Below, piece after piece: positions 1 to 11,399 of a DNA stretch of 64,000 nucleotides. Under the pieces are notes generated by a model. It had not been told where the DNA came from, did no database searches, and worked only from the letters and a program-made list of their open reading frames with translations. Origin of the DNA: Adiantum capillus-veneris (lineage: Eukaryota; Streptophyta; Polypodiopsida; Polypodiales; Pteridaceae); contig CM043959.1 in the NCBI GenBank assembly GCA_014529385.2, forward strand, positions 93,196,529 through 93,260,528, given 5' to 3'. Positions within the stretch are counted from its first letter, which is position 1. Every line of letters begins with the position of its first letter. Made by a program: the position numbers and the translations under genes.

Positions 1-14
1 TACGAGAAAACCTT

Positions 15-26
15 GCTCTGATACCA
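15..26 (-). other. Primer binding site (initiator Met tRNA type)
   Basis: On the minus strand this reads TGGTATCAGAGC, the usual plant primer site complementary to the 3' end of initiator methionine tRNA. It lies two bases beyond the end of the adjoining LTR. It shows that the LTR at 29-737 is a 5' LTR and that the element body continues off the left edge of the window. Confidence 0.85.
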
Positions 27-28
27 GT

Positions 29-737
29 TGTTAGAAAATAAGACGTGGCTAAATATATTTTTGAGTAGATTACTTAATGGAGAGAGATAGATTTCACACA
101 CAAGAGATTATAGAGTAGAGAGAGAGAGAGAGAGTACACACGATATACGTGGTTCACCCAATGTGGGCTACGTCCACGGGAAAGCAGCCACTCAATGGCT
201 TTAGCACATCAAAAGAAGAAGTAGTTTACAAAGGGATTAAACCCTTGATAGAGCTCCCGCCTTGCTTCACTCTCACCACCTCACACTCACCTTGTTGCAT
301 CAACTTCACACTATCAAATGTGTGTAGAAATGGCCTCCTTTTATAGGCCAAAAGGGCTACCCTCTCTTATGAGAGGCAGCCATGTGTAGCCGCCCTTGTG
401 CGAATAAGTCCAAATCGGACCCTCCAATCTGCCCATGTGTGGCCGCCCTTGAGAAGACAAGTCTGCTTTTGAATTCGGCCACCGGCCACACCGGCCATTG
501 ACTTCCGACCACCGGCCACCGGCCATTGACTACTACCTGCCACTGGCCAACCGACCGCCGTCCGGCCATAATATTTCGATGAAAAAGAATATTCCGGCGA
601 GGGAAAAGAAAGTCTTGGGGGCCTCCACCCTCGAGGCCCCTAAAGTTGCCCCTGATTCTTGTCCGTGAATATTTTGGTTTCCGGTGAGTGATTTTCCTTC
701 ACGCACGATGGCTTCTCCTCATAATGGGGGCCTTACA
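29..737 (-). mobile_element. 5' LTR of a minus-strand LTR retrotransposon (probably copia)
   Basis: On the plus strand the segment starts TGTTAGAAAA and ends GGCCTTACA, so on the minus strand it has TG...CA ends with short TGT/ACA inverted termini. A primer site follows directly and a TATA box lies inside on the minus strand. A (GA)n tract is at about 117-134. The right boundary cuts the integrase of the neighbouring Ty3 element in mid-domain, so this element inserted into that one in the same orientation. The copia assignment rests only on the primer site type. Confidence 0.75.
337..347 (-). promoter_or_regulatory. TATA box of the LTR at 29-737
   Basis: The minus strand reads CCTATAAAAGG, a strong plant TATA match. 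It places the start of the transcribed R region to its left, at about 305-315. Confidence 0.6.
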
Positions 738-784
738 AATGTGCGCTTTTACCACAGAAAATTACAAGGGTAAATCAGGCTCCA

Positions 785-1117
785 TACTTAACAAATGCCC
801 CATTTTGCAAATGCTCTTGCTCCCATAATGGGCCGTAGTGGCATCTCATCTCTCTTTATCGGCACCTTGGTACGCTGACATGCGTCACAACGCTTTACAA
901 ACTCTTCAGCATCCATGTGCAATGTAGGCCACCGTATACCTACGGTTAAGACAATTTTTGCCGTCTTGTTGCCCGAAAAATGGCCTCCACTTATTCCGCT
1001 ATGTGCATGTTCTAGAATCAGCAGGTATTCACTTTCACTTGCGTAGATTCTAAGTTGATTCTCCTTTCCTTGCTTATAGAGTTGGTTCCCAATTATCTAA
1101 AAGTCGCGAGCTTCCAG
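785..1117 (-). pseudogene. Integrase zinc-binding domain (second HHCC unit), truncated
   Basis: Minus-strand translation gives a typical Ty3 integrase N-terminus: a leading IGNQLYKQGKENQLR stretch, H-x3-H spacing in the EHAHSGISGGHF segment, WPTLHMDAEEFVKRC, then CDACQRTK and ARAFAKWGI. The catalytic core should follow but is lost at the LTR insertion. At least one in-frame stop lies between this unit and the preceding HHCC-like segment. Confidence 0.8.
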
Positions 1118-1119
1118 CT

Positions 1120-1389
1120 CTATAGTCCTTTTTCGTGCTCTTGTGATGTTCTCAGAAACGTCCAAGTGGTTAAGAAATCAATGATATATTGACTCCATGC
1201 AGGTGCAATGTTTACCTGAAACAATGTCGCGTGATCTACTGATCGTTTGGCACTACATATAGTACAAGTGGTAACATAAGAATGTGTGTCCACATACATA
1301 GTTGGCCAATAAACCCCTAACTGTTTCAGTCTTTGGTGTGTTTTCACTATTGAACAATGAAATGCACAATCCTGGACATGTGCCTTCAA
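1120..1389 (-). pseudogene. First HHCC-like zinc-binding segment upstream of the integrase
   Basis: An 89-residue open stretch has H-x4-C-x2-HC near its start, the integrase-like GVYWPTMYVDTHSYVTTC string, and C-x2-C (CTIC). It is followed by WSQYIIDFLTTWTF. It resembles the N-terminal domain of a Ty3 integrase but precedes a second, more canonical copy at 785-1117. I recall similar double arrangements in plant Tat-type polyproteins, so it is probably a feature of the family and not a local duplication. The frame differs from the RNase H segment. Confidence 0.6.
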
Positions 1390-1498
1390 GGTAGCACTCG
1401 AATTATTCCGGATTTATACATAATCGTAGGATTTGGTCCGATCCTAGATGATACAGTCGTCCTGCTATCAACTAGAAGTTTTTTGTTTGTCGAATTGT

Positions 1499-2112
1499 TT
1501 ATTGTTTGGATCTGTACTCCGTATTATCAAACCTACTTCCAAAGGAAAGAATGCTAACAATTTCCTGTGACCATTTGGGTATCATTTCAACATAGAAAAG
1601 ATAAGCATCTAGTATGTCATCATCTACTCCTTCAGGAGCTTCCCCGTTGTGTATCCTTGAAAGATGATCCGCTCGTTGATGGGTTTTACCCTTTTTGACC
1701 ACCACTGTGAAGTAAAACTCTAGCAATATAATAAACCAGCGTACAATTCTTCCTGTATTGCATGGTTTATTTGCCAGATACACAAGAGCTTGATGATCTG
1801 TGAAGAACACAAATTTATTTGCGAGCAAATAATGTCGGAATTTCTTTACAGCATAAATCATTCCTAACCCTTCTCGTTCGGTGGTTGTGTAGTTCTTTTC
1901 TGCACTGTTTAATTGTCGGCTTGCATAACACACTGGAAAATCCATTGTTCCGTCTCCAGGTTGAGCCAGAATACTTCCTATTGCATATGCAGAAGCATCA
2001 ATGTGAACATGGAATATCTTTTCCTAATCCGGTGCTTTAAGAACAGTTGCTGATATAAGGTTTTCCTTCAGCTTTTGGAATGAAGTTTCACACTCCTCGG
2101 CCCAATCGAAAT
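1499..2112 (-). pseudogene. Ty3 RNase H domain
   Basis: The minus strand encodes a Ty3-type RNase H: a connection segment, then VHIDASAYAIGSILAQ (catalytic Asp), YASRQLNSAEKNYTTTERE (catalytic Glu), FFTDHQALVYL (catalytic Asp) and the C-terminal HQRADHLSR motif. A stop interrupts it before the first Asp at about 2025. It lies directly downstream of the reverse transcriptase, in another frame. Confidence 0.9.
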
Positions 2113-2115
2113 TGA

Positions 2116-3201
2116 CTAGCAAATGATACAGAGGTTGTGCGATGACCGCATACATGTATATGAATCTTCAATCAGTGTCCCATGAAGGATTGCACTTGTT
2201 TTTGCATTAGTAGGCCTGGGTAGGTCTACTATGACTTTGACTTTGTCTAGGTCAGTGGTTATGCCATTTCTTGGGACAATGTGTCCTAAGATGCAGCCTT
2301 GCTTAACCATAAATATACACTTTTCCGGGTTAAGACAGATTCGGTATGTCTTACATTTTTCAAATACCTTTTGTAAATGGTCAATATGTTCCTCTCGTAG
2401 AAGAGAGTGTACACAAAGATCATCCATGTATATTTCTAAGAATATTCTTAGGTATTCTTTGAACGCGTGCATCATTAACCTTTGGAAAGTAGCTGGGGCA
2501 TTAATTAAGCCAAACGGCATAACTCGATACGCATAAATTTCCCATTCTGTAGAAAACGCTCTTTTGTGTTGATCCTCCCTTGCAATTGCCAGTTGGTTGT
2601 ATCCTGAAAACCCATCCAGAAAGGAATAAGCCCGTTTTTCAGCCACCCGCTCAAGTACATATTCTGTGATTAGCAAGGGATAATTATCCCTTATGGTGGC
2701 TGCATTTACCTTTTTGAGGTTTACACACACTCGTAGTTTTCCATTCTTTTTGGGAACTATCACAATGGGTGACACCCAATCTGTATGTTCAATTTCATAG
2801 ATGAATTCAATTTCCATCAGCTTGTCAATCTCCTCTTTGATTCGTTTAGCAAATGTGTCATTATAAGTATAAGGACGTTGTTTGCTAGGTTTTGCATTTG
2901 ATTTCAAAGGAATTGTATGTTGGCATATCGATGGGTCAACTCCTTTGAGGTCTTTATAGGACCATGCAAACACATCTTTATACTTCATGAGAAGTTGTGT
3001 TAGCCGTTCTTCTTCTTCAGGCTCTAAATCGTTTGCTATATAGACCGGCTGAGGTTTTTCACCTGGCTCCGCGAGGTCTATCCTTTTTGCATTTTTTGGC
3101 CCATCGTAAGATTCTTGGTTGGTTCTTTCCCTGACTGGTGGTGTCATGATGATTTTTCTATCCTGTATGGTAAATTTTTGATAGTGTGATGGTACGTTCA
3201 T
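2116..3201 (-). pseudogene. Ty3 reverse transcriptase
   Basis: This 361-codon open stretch has the classic Ty3 order: SPIVIVPKKNGKLRVCVN, the DNYPL stretch, YSFLDGFSGYNQ, a VMPFGLINAPATFQRLM block, and the catalytic YMDD box. The N-terminal part (LTQLLMKYKDVFAWSYKDL) is the linker common in Tat-type elements. The C-terminal thumb runs into out-of-frame sequence at about 2120. The key Asp residues are retained, but the gene is cut off from its gag, protease and integrase by frameshifts. Confidence 0.93.
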
Positions 3202-3875
3202 GTTTCCTTTCTCTGACTCCCCTTTACCATCACTATCTTCTTCAGTAGTTCATATCTCACGTAAAGACCGTTTCAGTTCTTGGTATTTCTGTTTACGCTC
3301 CAGTTTGGTCCACTATTAGTCTTTTGTTGTTTCTTTTTTTTATTTTTGCAAATTTTGTGATTTTGTCTCTGTTTTAGCTTTTCGTTCCTGTTTTATTTCC
3401 TCTCGCGTTCTTTCCTTGCGATCTTTTGAGAATCTTCCTGATATTTGACCTTTTACACAATCCTCTGCTTTTACAAGTATCAAATAGTGAGTTTTACCTT
3501 TTATCCTGAGCATCAGGTTCTTTCTCGATTTGTTTCTTGCTCGTTTCCTCCTATAGCGTTCCTGGCGTCTAGGGTGCTGATTAGCAAAATCATAAAACTT
3601 ACTATTCTCTGTTTCCCTTTCACGCTCACTTGAGGTGTCTGAACACTCATTATCTGCATCATCATTTACTTCCAGATGTTCAGAGGAGTTATAAAACTTT
3701 TCTTATCCTGGTGGTTCTATCGTCTCATCTTCTCCTGGTATAATGCTTACCATGTAGTAGGGTAGCACATCATAGCCATCCTTATCGGCAAAATTTTGTT
3801 GTTGGACTATCTGTAATGGTACATACATCCAATGTTGCTAGTATGTGTTCCCGTTCCAGAGGTTCCAAGGCATCT

Positions 3876-4589
3876 TCAGGGAAAGGTTCTAATAATATAC
3901 TCTTTGTCCTCAATTGCTCTTTCTAAGACACATTCCTCTCTTCTTAAGCTTCCACAATGTGAATCTCCGCACATCCATAGCTCTTTTTGTTGCCCTAACC
4001 ATGCTGGGAGTTCCGATCCTGCTACTGTAGCTGAATCAAACTCTTCCATAGGTGTTTGGTTGACATCTTTGTAACTATGGTCTTTCACTTGTATTTTAGT
4101 TGTTGTCTCCCCATGTCTAAGGTATATGTGGTCATAACCCCAATCTTGGACCATTTTCAATTGTCACATGAATGGTCATCCCAAGATGATCTCATAATTG
4201 TTCTTTTTGTCGAAATCAACTATTGCAAATGTATGCTCATACTCGATCCCGCACGAAGTGACAATCACTTTTTCTAAGAGTCCTATAGGCTTCTCCATGA
4301 ACCCATCTCCCAATTGTATTTTCATTCTGGTAGCTCTTAAAGCTGGTTTTCCCCATTTTTTCCAGATTTCCTTGGTGGCGATAACAACTCCCGCTCCACT
4401 GTCAAGAATAGATTTGGAAACTACTCCTTGGAATTCTACTGGTAGCGTGGTGTTTCCATCTTCTCCCTTGCAATACTCTCCAACCTTGTTGAATGGTACT
4501 CGCCTAGTGTTTAGTTGAGGCCTGTCCAACTCTCTGATCCCTTCCTGTAGCCTCAAGGTGGGTCTCTTACTCCAAATTTTTCTAGGCAT
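3876..4589 (-). pseudogene. Retroviral-type aspartic protease region
   Basis: Two same-frame open stretches (4589-4176 and 4160-3876, split by a stop at 4173-4175) encode KSILDSGAGVVIATKEIWKKWG, which is the DSG active site of a retropepsin. It is followed by the flap-like QLGDGFMEKPIG and the NNEYEIILG-type end. It lies between gag and the reverse transcriptase, as expected. Sequence from 3202 to 3875 is a low-complexity linker with stops and no motif I can name. Confidence 0.8.
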
Positions 4590-5284
4590 TTACCTACTGT
4601 GGTCCACATGTTTGGTCGTAACCTGAGGAGTTCTGCTAATGTGATTGTGCATGCCACCGGGGTGGACAATAACTCAATCAATCCTTGCGAATCCATCACT
4701 TTGTTAGAAGAAAGTCTTTGAGATGGGATTGCTCTCACTTCAGACTTGGTTTCATACTCTCCTAGGTAAGAGGGTAAAGTTCTCAGTGAGTCTGGTTGGC
4801 TGTGCCCCGAACTAATTGATCCTTGGTCTCCCCCTTGTGAATGTATCTCAAAGTTCATTTGTGACCTTGCCTCAAATTCTTCAATAGGAGGTAAGATTAC
4901 ATTCTTTTCTTTTCTCGTGCTATTCATGTGGTTACTAATCCTATTAACCTCGTTGGCCTCACGGATTTGCTTCCACAGATTGTCTAGACCGTTACAATCC
5001 TTACCCATTTTTGTCAATGTTTTAGGCTGGAACCCGTCACTTGCCTTATCTGTTGTATTTGGCACTATGATAGGCTCTCTCCTAGACTCATAGGCATTAG
5101 TGAGTCTTTCCTTTGTTTCTACTTGTTCCTCGAAAGTTGGTTGGATAGGGGTTGGAGCTGGTGCCTCATGCCAATTTGCAGGTTTACCCAGTGGGTCTTC
5201 CATCAATGATTGAGTTGTTTCAATCATCCTTTTACACATTTCCAACCTCTGTTTTTCTATTTCCGCATATGGAAAGTCATTCAC
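4553..5284 (-). pseudogene. Gag-pol linker region
   Basis: A 243-codon open stretch lies between the gag zinc knuckle and the protease in a third frame. It is hydrophilic with no recognised domain. In Tat-type elements a long spacer of this kind is normal. It overlaps the start of the protease segment by 37 bases in another frame, which points to an old frameshift. Confidence 0.5.
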
Positions 5285-5292
5285 CTTTGCTC

Positions 5293-8200
5293 CTAGGTTT
5301 GGTTATTTTTTAGTCTTGCGTCATAAGCCTTTAGAAGCGCATCCAACTGCTCATTTACCTTGTCTGCCAGTACAAATCCTTCCGATCCTGCACTTTTGGG
5401 CTCTGCTATTTTCTTGGGTTCTATGGTTGCCGTGGTGTGTGAACTTAAGCTAGCTAGATCCTCTAACCGCTCTAATCTATCCTTTGTATGTTTCAACTCC
5501 TCGGATAGAGCTGTTTGCTCTCGTTCTTTCCTGGCTTTCATACGCACCTTCCTAGCTTTCCAAATGCTTCTCTGATTTTTCGTTTTTGAACTTTGGGCAT
5601 CGGTTTTTGGCTCGTCAACTATGGGTTCGTTCGTCATTCTTTGAGCTTGGGCTCGTGTCACTGACTGAATAGGTATGACTGTTTTATTTTCCGACCCTCC
5701 ACTGGAAGGTACTGCTTCTAGCATGTTCAAGGTGGTTTTTTCTCCTTTACTCGCATTTTTAGGGCAATCAGGAATCAAATGAGTAACTCCACACTCGGTG
5801 CAATATGCATTGACTCTAATGATTTCATCATGAGGATAGTCTCTTAGCCAATGGTCTCCACCACACTTGTAGCAGGGTCCCTTGGGTTGTTGAGGTGCTC
5901 CTTGAGCTCCTCTTTGTTGGTATACATGTCTCTGTCGGCCCATGCCTCCGTTGGCTATGAACAACAATGTTCGTTCATCTAGGCTATATCTTCCTTCTCC
6001 TGCTGCTTGTGCAGCTGATGGTGGTCCTGTACTTCCTATCATGCTCCATGGTTCTGGTGTCGAGGGTTCATCCGGTGAAAAATAGACAGGGTTTTCCGCA
6101 TATCCATTGGGATCTTTATAATATGCATGCATAGGTACCAAAGCCTTATCCTTTGATTTGGTTATGGTTGGTGTGTATCTTATACCGACTTGTCCTAATC
6201 CTGGTAGGGGTGGTTGCTGCCCCAACACCGGTTGTGGTCTTTCTACACCTACAGGTCCTGGTAGGTTGCCTGCTTGATACGTAGGCATCGGTGGAACTTG
6301 AGGAGAAGCTACCGGAGCTTGGGGAGCATAAGGTCTCTCTCTCACATATCCCTTGTTATAATAACATTCCTCTCTCCCATGGTTTGTCCATTTTTGTTCA
6401 ATAGCACACCACTTGGGTTGTTTAGCCTGGGGTTTGGTATACAAGTTAATCTTTTTTAGCACTTCATCTACAAGCAGCTCTTGGTTTACAGCTACTTCTC
6501 CCTTTGGTTCTGTTTTAGAAGACTTGCTTCCACTTTGTTGTGAAGATGAATCGTCGTCAAGGTCCTTGAACTCTCCCTCTTTGTAGACCGCACAATTGTC
6601 CACAAGGTAAAGAGCCTCCTTGGTCAATTCATTCAACGTCGTGCTCCTCTTCATATGTAAGTCTTTTTGGAGATCAGCATTCCTTAGTCCTTGGATAAAT
6701 ATAAGCATAAGTCTGGACTGAGTTGGCAGTTCTTCCATAGGACAAAACTTAACATATCTTTTTAGTCTTAGAACTGCCTTTCGTACAGATTCCCCATCTT
6801 TCTGTTTGAATTTATGGATTTGTGAGACGGTATTATGAGCTATCCCCCTTTGTGAGAATTCCTCGATAAATTCATCAAATACTTCCTCCATAGACTCAAA
6901 GTCTCTACGCTCTACAGAGTCAAACCAAGTGGCAGCATCATCCTCTAGGGTCAGTCAAAACCCTGCAAATTGGGTAGGGAAATCTAACACATCTTCGACT
7001 CTAATTACACGCACAAAGGCTGCTACATGATCTCTTGGGTCTCTGCTTCCTGTGTATTTCTTGTTTACCCATTTTTTCACTTGAGAAGGTCTAATTCTCC
7101 AATGGTCTACAAACCTCATCATTAGATCTCCACATCCTAATCGATATACCTCCTCAGGTCTTCGGTAGTAGGCTGGTTCCTCTCCCAGTGGTGCTCCTAA
7201 GCCATAATTTCTAACAGTTCTCGCCAGAGATGGTTCATCTCTTCGAACTCATTCTAAGGGTGGCCCTTTAGGATCTATTGACCCTTGAGTCTTTGTCTTA
7301 CTCTCTCCTTGATACCTTGAATAGAGTGGTGGTTCTTGCAAATCCTTAAGCCCTCGTGCTGCTTGATAACCATCTCGGCTTCGGTCTTGTTCCATTGTTG
7401 CACTCTGTCGAAGCCATGCCTGCAATGATGGATGATTTGCTGGTTGGTTTTGGTTATTGAATGCCTGAGGTCGGGTGGAATGTGAGGTAGTGTCATAATC
7501 TTCTGAAAAAGGATTCATTGACTTGCTTGGGGTGTAGGTGGCTCTTGGCACTTCCTCAGGGCCATATACTGATGCTCTTGGACCTGTTGCCCTTTCTACC
7601 TCCTCTGGGAGAATACGTTGGTATTCTCACCCATATCTATCAACAAAAACTATACCCTTCTCCATAGCAGTTTCATAAGAGAATAAGTAAAGAACCTTGT
7701 CTTTGCTTAATTAGTTTACGTATGGTTCTTTGCTGTGAAAGTAAGAGACTATACCTTCACTCTCATGCTTGTAGATTCCCACGTTCTTATTATAAGTTGG
7801 AACCCGGGTTGTTTTCTTATCATACATAAAAATAGCTCCAGGCCAATCAATGTTTGGTGGTGGTTCTTGAGCTTCTGAAACCATTTTCCCTTTCGCCACA
7901 TTATCTCCATATCTGTTGTAATCTTTAGGATTACTGACTATTAGATAGTGGTTCCCCTTTTAGTCTCGGAATCTATCTCCATCATCATAGACTCGAATTA
8001 TCTCCAATCTCTGTGCTGGCCTCTCTTCGATACAAATGCACTTGCGTCCTCGATAGTCAAAATAGACTAGGGCTCCCCTCGAGTTTGTTCCCTCTAAGAA
8101 GATCACAGTGAGCTTGGAATCATTCAAAGGATTTAAGGAGGTGCTTCCTCCTGGCATTGGTCCATCATAGGTGAAACCTCCTGGCTGTTGACTACCCATC

Positions 8201-8373
8201 ATGAAGAAAGATTTGTCTGACGAAGTGTCAATATCACTACCTTCCTCAATAATCGGTGCTAGTGGATCTAGTCTTGCCTGAGTTACACTCTCCTCGGTGG
8301 ACACTAAGCTACCTTGGTCACCTGCCACCTTCTGGTCTCTAAAAATGCATCTTCCTGATCTTAAATTCATCAA
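5293..8373 (-). pseudogene. Gag polyprotein with long N-terminal extension, several in-frame stops
   Basis: Four open stretches (8373-7960, 7899-7711, 7551-7249, 6891-5293) share one frame over about 1027 codons, broken by stops at 7957-7959, 7708-7710, 7246-7248 and others. The part below 6960 is a retrotransposon gag: EEVFDEFIEEFSQRG, a TLNELTKEAL segment, then a Pro-rich stretch and a CCHC-like knuckle (CYKCGGDHWLRDYPHDE, last Cys lost) followed by CTECGVTHLIPDC. The extension opens with MMNLRSGRC and has no known fold. It could correspond to the extra ORF seen upstream of gag in Ogre/Tat elements. Confidence 0.8.
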
Positions 8374-8793
8374 ACTTATTAATGCAATTTATCACAAGTC
8401 CAACCACTCACCTGGCAAAGGATCAGTCTCCGCACAACTTCTTGCTTTGTTGTTGCTGAATATACCTGTACACAAGCGTTTAATTTCGGCAATCGAATCA
8501 AAGCATTTATCTGCTAGAGGTTATCTTAGTAATGATTGGTATAACTGTAGAGTTAATCTCAACCACTACTGTATTTTATACACTGCTGATGTTCTGGATT
8601 AGGTCTGCTATTCTGGAACTGTACTTCCCTCGAATGTTGGTCAATTTACACGAAAAGTCTGAATTTAGCCTTTGCTCCGTCAAATGGACAAACAAGGTCC
8701 AAATTCACTTCTAAAAGAAGTTCTGGAACCCTTAAGCCAAATGGAATCTCACTGTTTAAGCCTAGTCAAATTTTCTCTTCAGTAGGCCCTTGT

Positions 8794-8817
8794 AGACATC
8801 CTACGCGTAGGATGTCT
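8794..8817. repeat. 24-bp palindrome, copy 1
   Basis: Perfect palindrome: AGACATCCTACG followed by its reverse complement. First of four copies in the leader. Confidence 0.95.
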
Positions 8818-9073
8818 CCTGCTTTGTTTTGCCTGGATTTTTGCACTATGGGATTCCCCTTTATGTGTTGAGTCCACAGATGTTTTTACTTTTTTATTTG
8901 GACACCTATAAGCTAGTCAATGGATCAGAAATCTGTTCCGACAGCCTGTTTTTGCTGATCTTGATCAGTCTAACCAACTCCAATTTGGACCAAAATTGAC
9001 TAGGGGGCTTGCCTCAAGCTATACTACACCTTGTTATGCCCATTGTCACTATTTGGCTTCAATTTTTTGCTTT

Positions 9074-9097
9074 AGACATCCTACGCGTAGGATGTCT
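9074..9097. repeat. 24-bp palindrome, copy 2
   Basis: Identical to copy 1; perfect palindrome with ACGCGT centre, 280 bp from copy 1. Confidence 0.95.
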
Positions 9098-9198
9098 TTT
9101 TCATCAGAATGGATTCAAATTCAAAACACAAGCTCCCCTTGAGTTGCTGATCACTTTGGTATGCTCAAAATTTGGTTTGGAGTGCAAAATCACACAGA

Positions 9199-9222
9199 AG
9201 ACATCCTACGTGTAGGATGTCT
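9199..9222. repeat. 24-bp palindrome, copy 3 (one base changed)
   Basis: Same unit with ACGTGT in the centre instead of ACGCGT, so one base pair of the dyad is broken. Confidence 0.93.
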
Positions 9223-9641
9223 TTTTGGCCTGTTTGACCCTAGACTTGACCCACACCTTCCCCTTGATGTCAGCAACCCAGTGGTATGCTTAGATTTTGG
9301 TTTGGATTTCAAAAGTCCCCAATTTTAGTTGTTCTTGTTTTTTTCAGTCAAAAGTGCTAAAGTCCACTTTGAAGCCAATTTTCTCACCCAAATGAGATGA
9401 AACCCCTCTCAGTCACTTAATATATCATGCAAGTCATGCTCATGCAGCCATCTCATGGTTATGGTCTTAAAATAATGCTTTGGCACAATTTGGGTAGGAT
9501 GTCTGACAATTTCAGTCTATCTGGCCTTATCCTATCAAGATATGGTCAAATTTCCACTTTTCAGTTGAAATTAGGGTAAACCCCACCTTCTGAGCACACT
9601 GGTCAACTTAAAATCCCAAAATTCCCACCAGATTAGCCTGT

Positions 9642-9665
9642 AGACATCCTACGCGTAGGATGTCT
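9642..9665. repeat. 24-bp palindrome, copy 4
   Basis: Identical to copies 1 and 2. Its context (CCTGT before, CCTGGCTT after) resembles that of copy 1 (CTTGT..CCTGCTTT). Confidence 0.95.
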
Positions 9666-10176
9666 CCTGGCTTGAAATTAATTTTTTTCCTGACAGAAAT
9701 ACTCCTGATGCTCTACAGCTCTATCAGAAACACTCACAGTAACTTTTGGACTTCACTTAGGCTTTCAAACACACTTTTGCGTCTTTTCTAAACTTGTGAT
9801 GAATTTACCAAGCAAGTATACATACATGAAGTGCTCTAGATCCTGAATCATGATGTCCTACTTACTCTACTCCTACTCATCATGTGAAATGGTGATAATG
9901 GTGTTTTGGTTTCTTTCTGGCCTCTCAGGACTCTCAAGCTCTCCTCTCACCGCTTCTACCACTCCAACTCCTACTCAAGAACTCAACTAACACCTAAAAC
10001 TATCTTAGTCTACCTAAATCGAAGGATCTAGGCCAGACACACGCTTCCTAAACTCCCTCTAAGACCTAGAGAGTCCTCCACCCTTTGATCCTATCTAAAT
10101 GTAAAACAAGACTCTTGGCAAGCCAAAAATCCCTATCCTCAAGGACTAGTCTCGGTCACCTACCTAAGGTTTTCGT

Positions 10177-10193
10177 CCCCGACAACGGCGCCA
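10177..10193 (-). other. Primer binding site (tRNA-Asp-like)
   Basis: The minus strand reads TGGCGCCGTTGTCGGGG one base after the LTR end. This is the primer type typical of plant Athila/Tat/Ogre elements. Confidence 0.85.
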
Positions 10194-10194
10194 A

Positions 10195-11026
10195 TGTTGG
10201 ACGGATATGCCGCAACGGACGTCAACACAGCGAGAACTCACCTAACATATAATGTCAGCTAAGGACGAAGCTTGACCCGCAGGCGCGTGGAAGCAAGCAT
10301 AAGGTGTCAACCTACACTCGACCGACTCCTAACTAATTCCTACAGAGGTCTCTACCAATTGTCTAAGTCACAGTCTTCAAGAGTGCATAAGAAGAAACTT
10401 CCTACAACGCTGTCTAGAGCCGAACACCCATCAAACAATCTCAAAACACCATAGAACTAGAAGGAGACCCTACTAATACCAATAGGTCGCTCTGCCTATG
10501 GTCTATGAACCAAAACCCCAACCCAAAACACCCGGTGCAAAATCACATAGGATGTTTGGCCGAAATTTGCAGATCTTCGTTTCCAAAATCTAAAGTGCCT
10601 AATGTGTAGCTCTACTCAATGTGAACGCGTGGATATGCTGCAATGCAAAATCGGACAACGTATGCTCACCAAATTACCGGATGAAGCTAAGGAGCTCGCA
10701 AAACCGGATTGTACGCGCGCAATGTAGGTATCGGCACGTAGCTCTCATCGGGGGCAACACGCTGCACTTCTCCGCACTCGATTCCGACCACCGGTGCACA
10801 CGTAGCATCAAGATGAAGCTCACACTCTCTCTCGTACACAGTACACTCACTCACAGACTTCAAAACTTGTTTTTAAAATGACAAAAAGGTTTTTTCATTA
10901 AGGTCAAAAAGTGGGATATATACCTTACAATTCTCAAACCCTAAAGTTCTAAAATCAACCATCTACTCAATCTAACTATCAAAATTGGGATACAATCTGG
11001 AAACTTCTGTAAGTCCCAATATTTAC
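10195..11026 (-). mobile_element. 5' LTR of the Tat-like element
   Basis: The left boundary is fixed by the primer site: plus strand TGTTGGACGG, minus strand ...CCAACA. The right boundary at about 11026 is chosen because the minus strand there starts TGTAAATATT, giving TGT..ACA ends; it is less sure. A minus-strand TATA-like GGTATATATCC lies at 10914-10924. No partner LTR is in the window, so the boundary cannot be confirmed by comparison. Confidence 0.65.
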
Positions 11027-11399
11027 AAGGTGAAAAATCAGGTTTCCTCAATAAATGAATAATTACAAAAAATGATAATCTTCTCAGTAGTTAGTTTCCG
11101 TGGGGTGTGTCCAGCTTCTAACAGTAGGTTGCCAAGTACAAGAACTTGTAGTTCTGAGTTTTCACCTTTGCAGTTTGTTGATCATACAAGGCTTTCCCTG
11201 AAGGAAACTTGCCGGATTGATCTTGGATTTAGGGTCTTTCAATCTTTTTAGTAACATTCCAAATACATTTTTAGTTACAAATGTCAGGTTATTCTTCAGA
11301 CTAATGGCTTCAACGATGAACTTGTAAACTGACCCAAATTATTCAACTGAGACTAGAACTCCTTGAGATCCCTTTTTGTGTTTTTTAAGGAATCCAACA

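Larger units (their letters stand above)
8374..10176 (-). other. Untranslated leader of the Tat-like element
   Basis: No coding signal is seen. The stretch between primer site and gag contains diverged repeated paragraphs (for example CCCCTTGA..GT..TGGTATGCT..ATTTGGTTTGGA at about 9137-9185 and 9258-9315) and four copies of a 24-bp palindrome. A half-site GTAGGATGTCTG is at about 9494. Confidence 0.6.
738..11026 (-). mobile_element. Degenerate Ty3/gypsy element, Tat/Athila-like
   Basis: On the minus strand the order is LTR (10195-11026), tRNA-Asp-like primer site, a 1.8-kb leader, gag, protease, reverse transcriptase, RNase H and integrase N-terminus. That is the Ty3 order. The primer site and long leader fit the Tat/Athila group. 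The 3' end (integrase core and 3' LTR) is missing from the window because another LTR element is inserted at 737. Every coding segment carries stops or frameshifts, so this is an old inactive copy. Confidence 0.85.

Noticed and set aside
8794..9665. Four spaced palindromes as a CRISPR-like array
   Set aside because: Spacing is irregular (about 280, 125 and 443 bp), the context is a plant retrotransposon leader and no cas-like genes exist.
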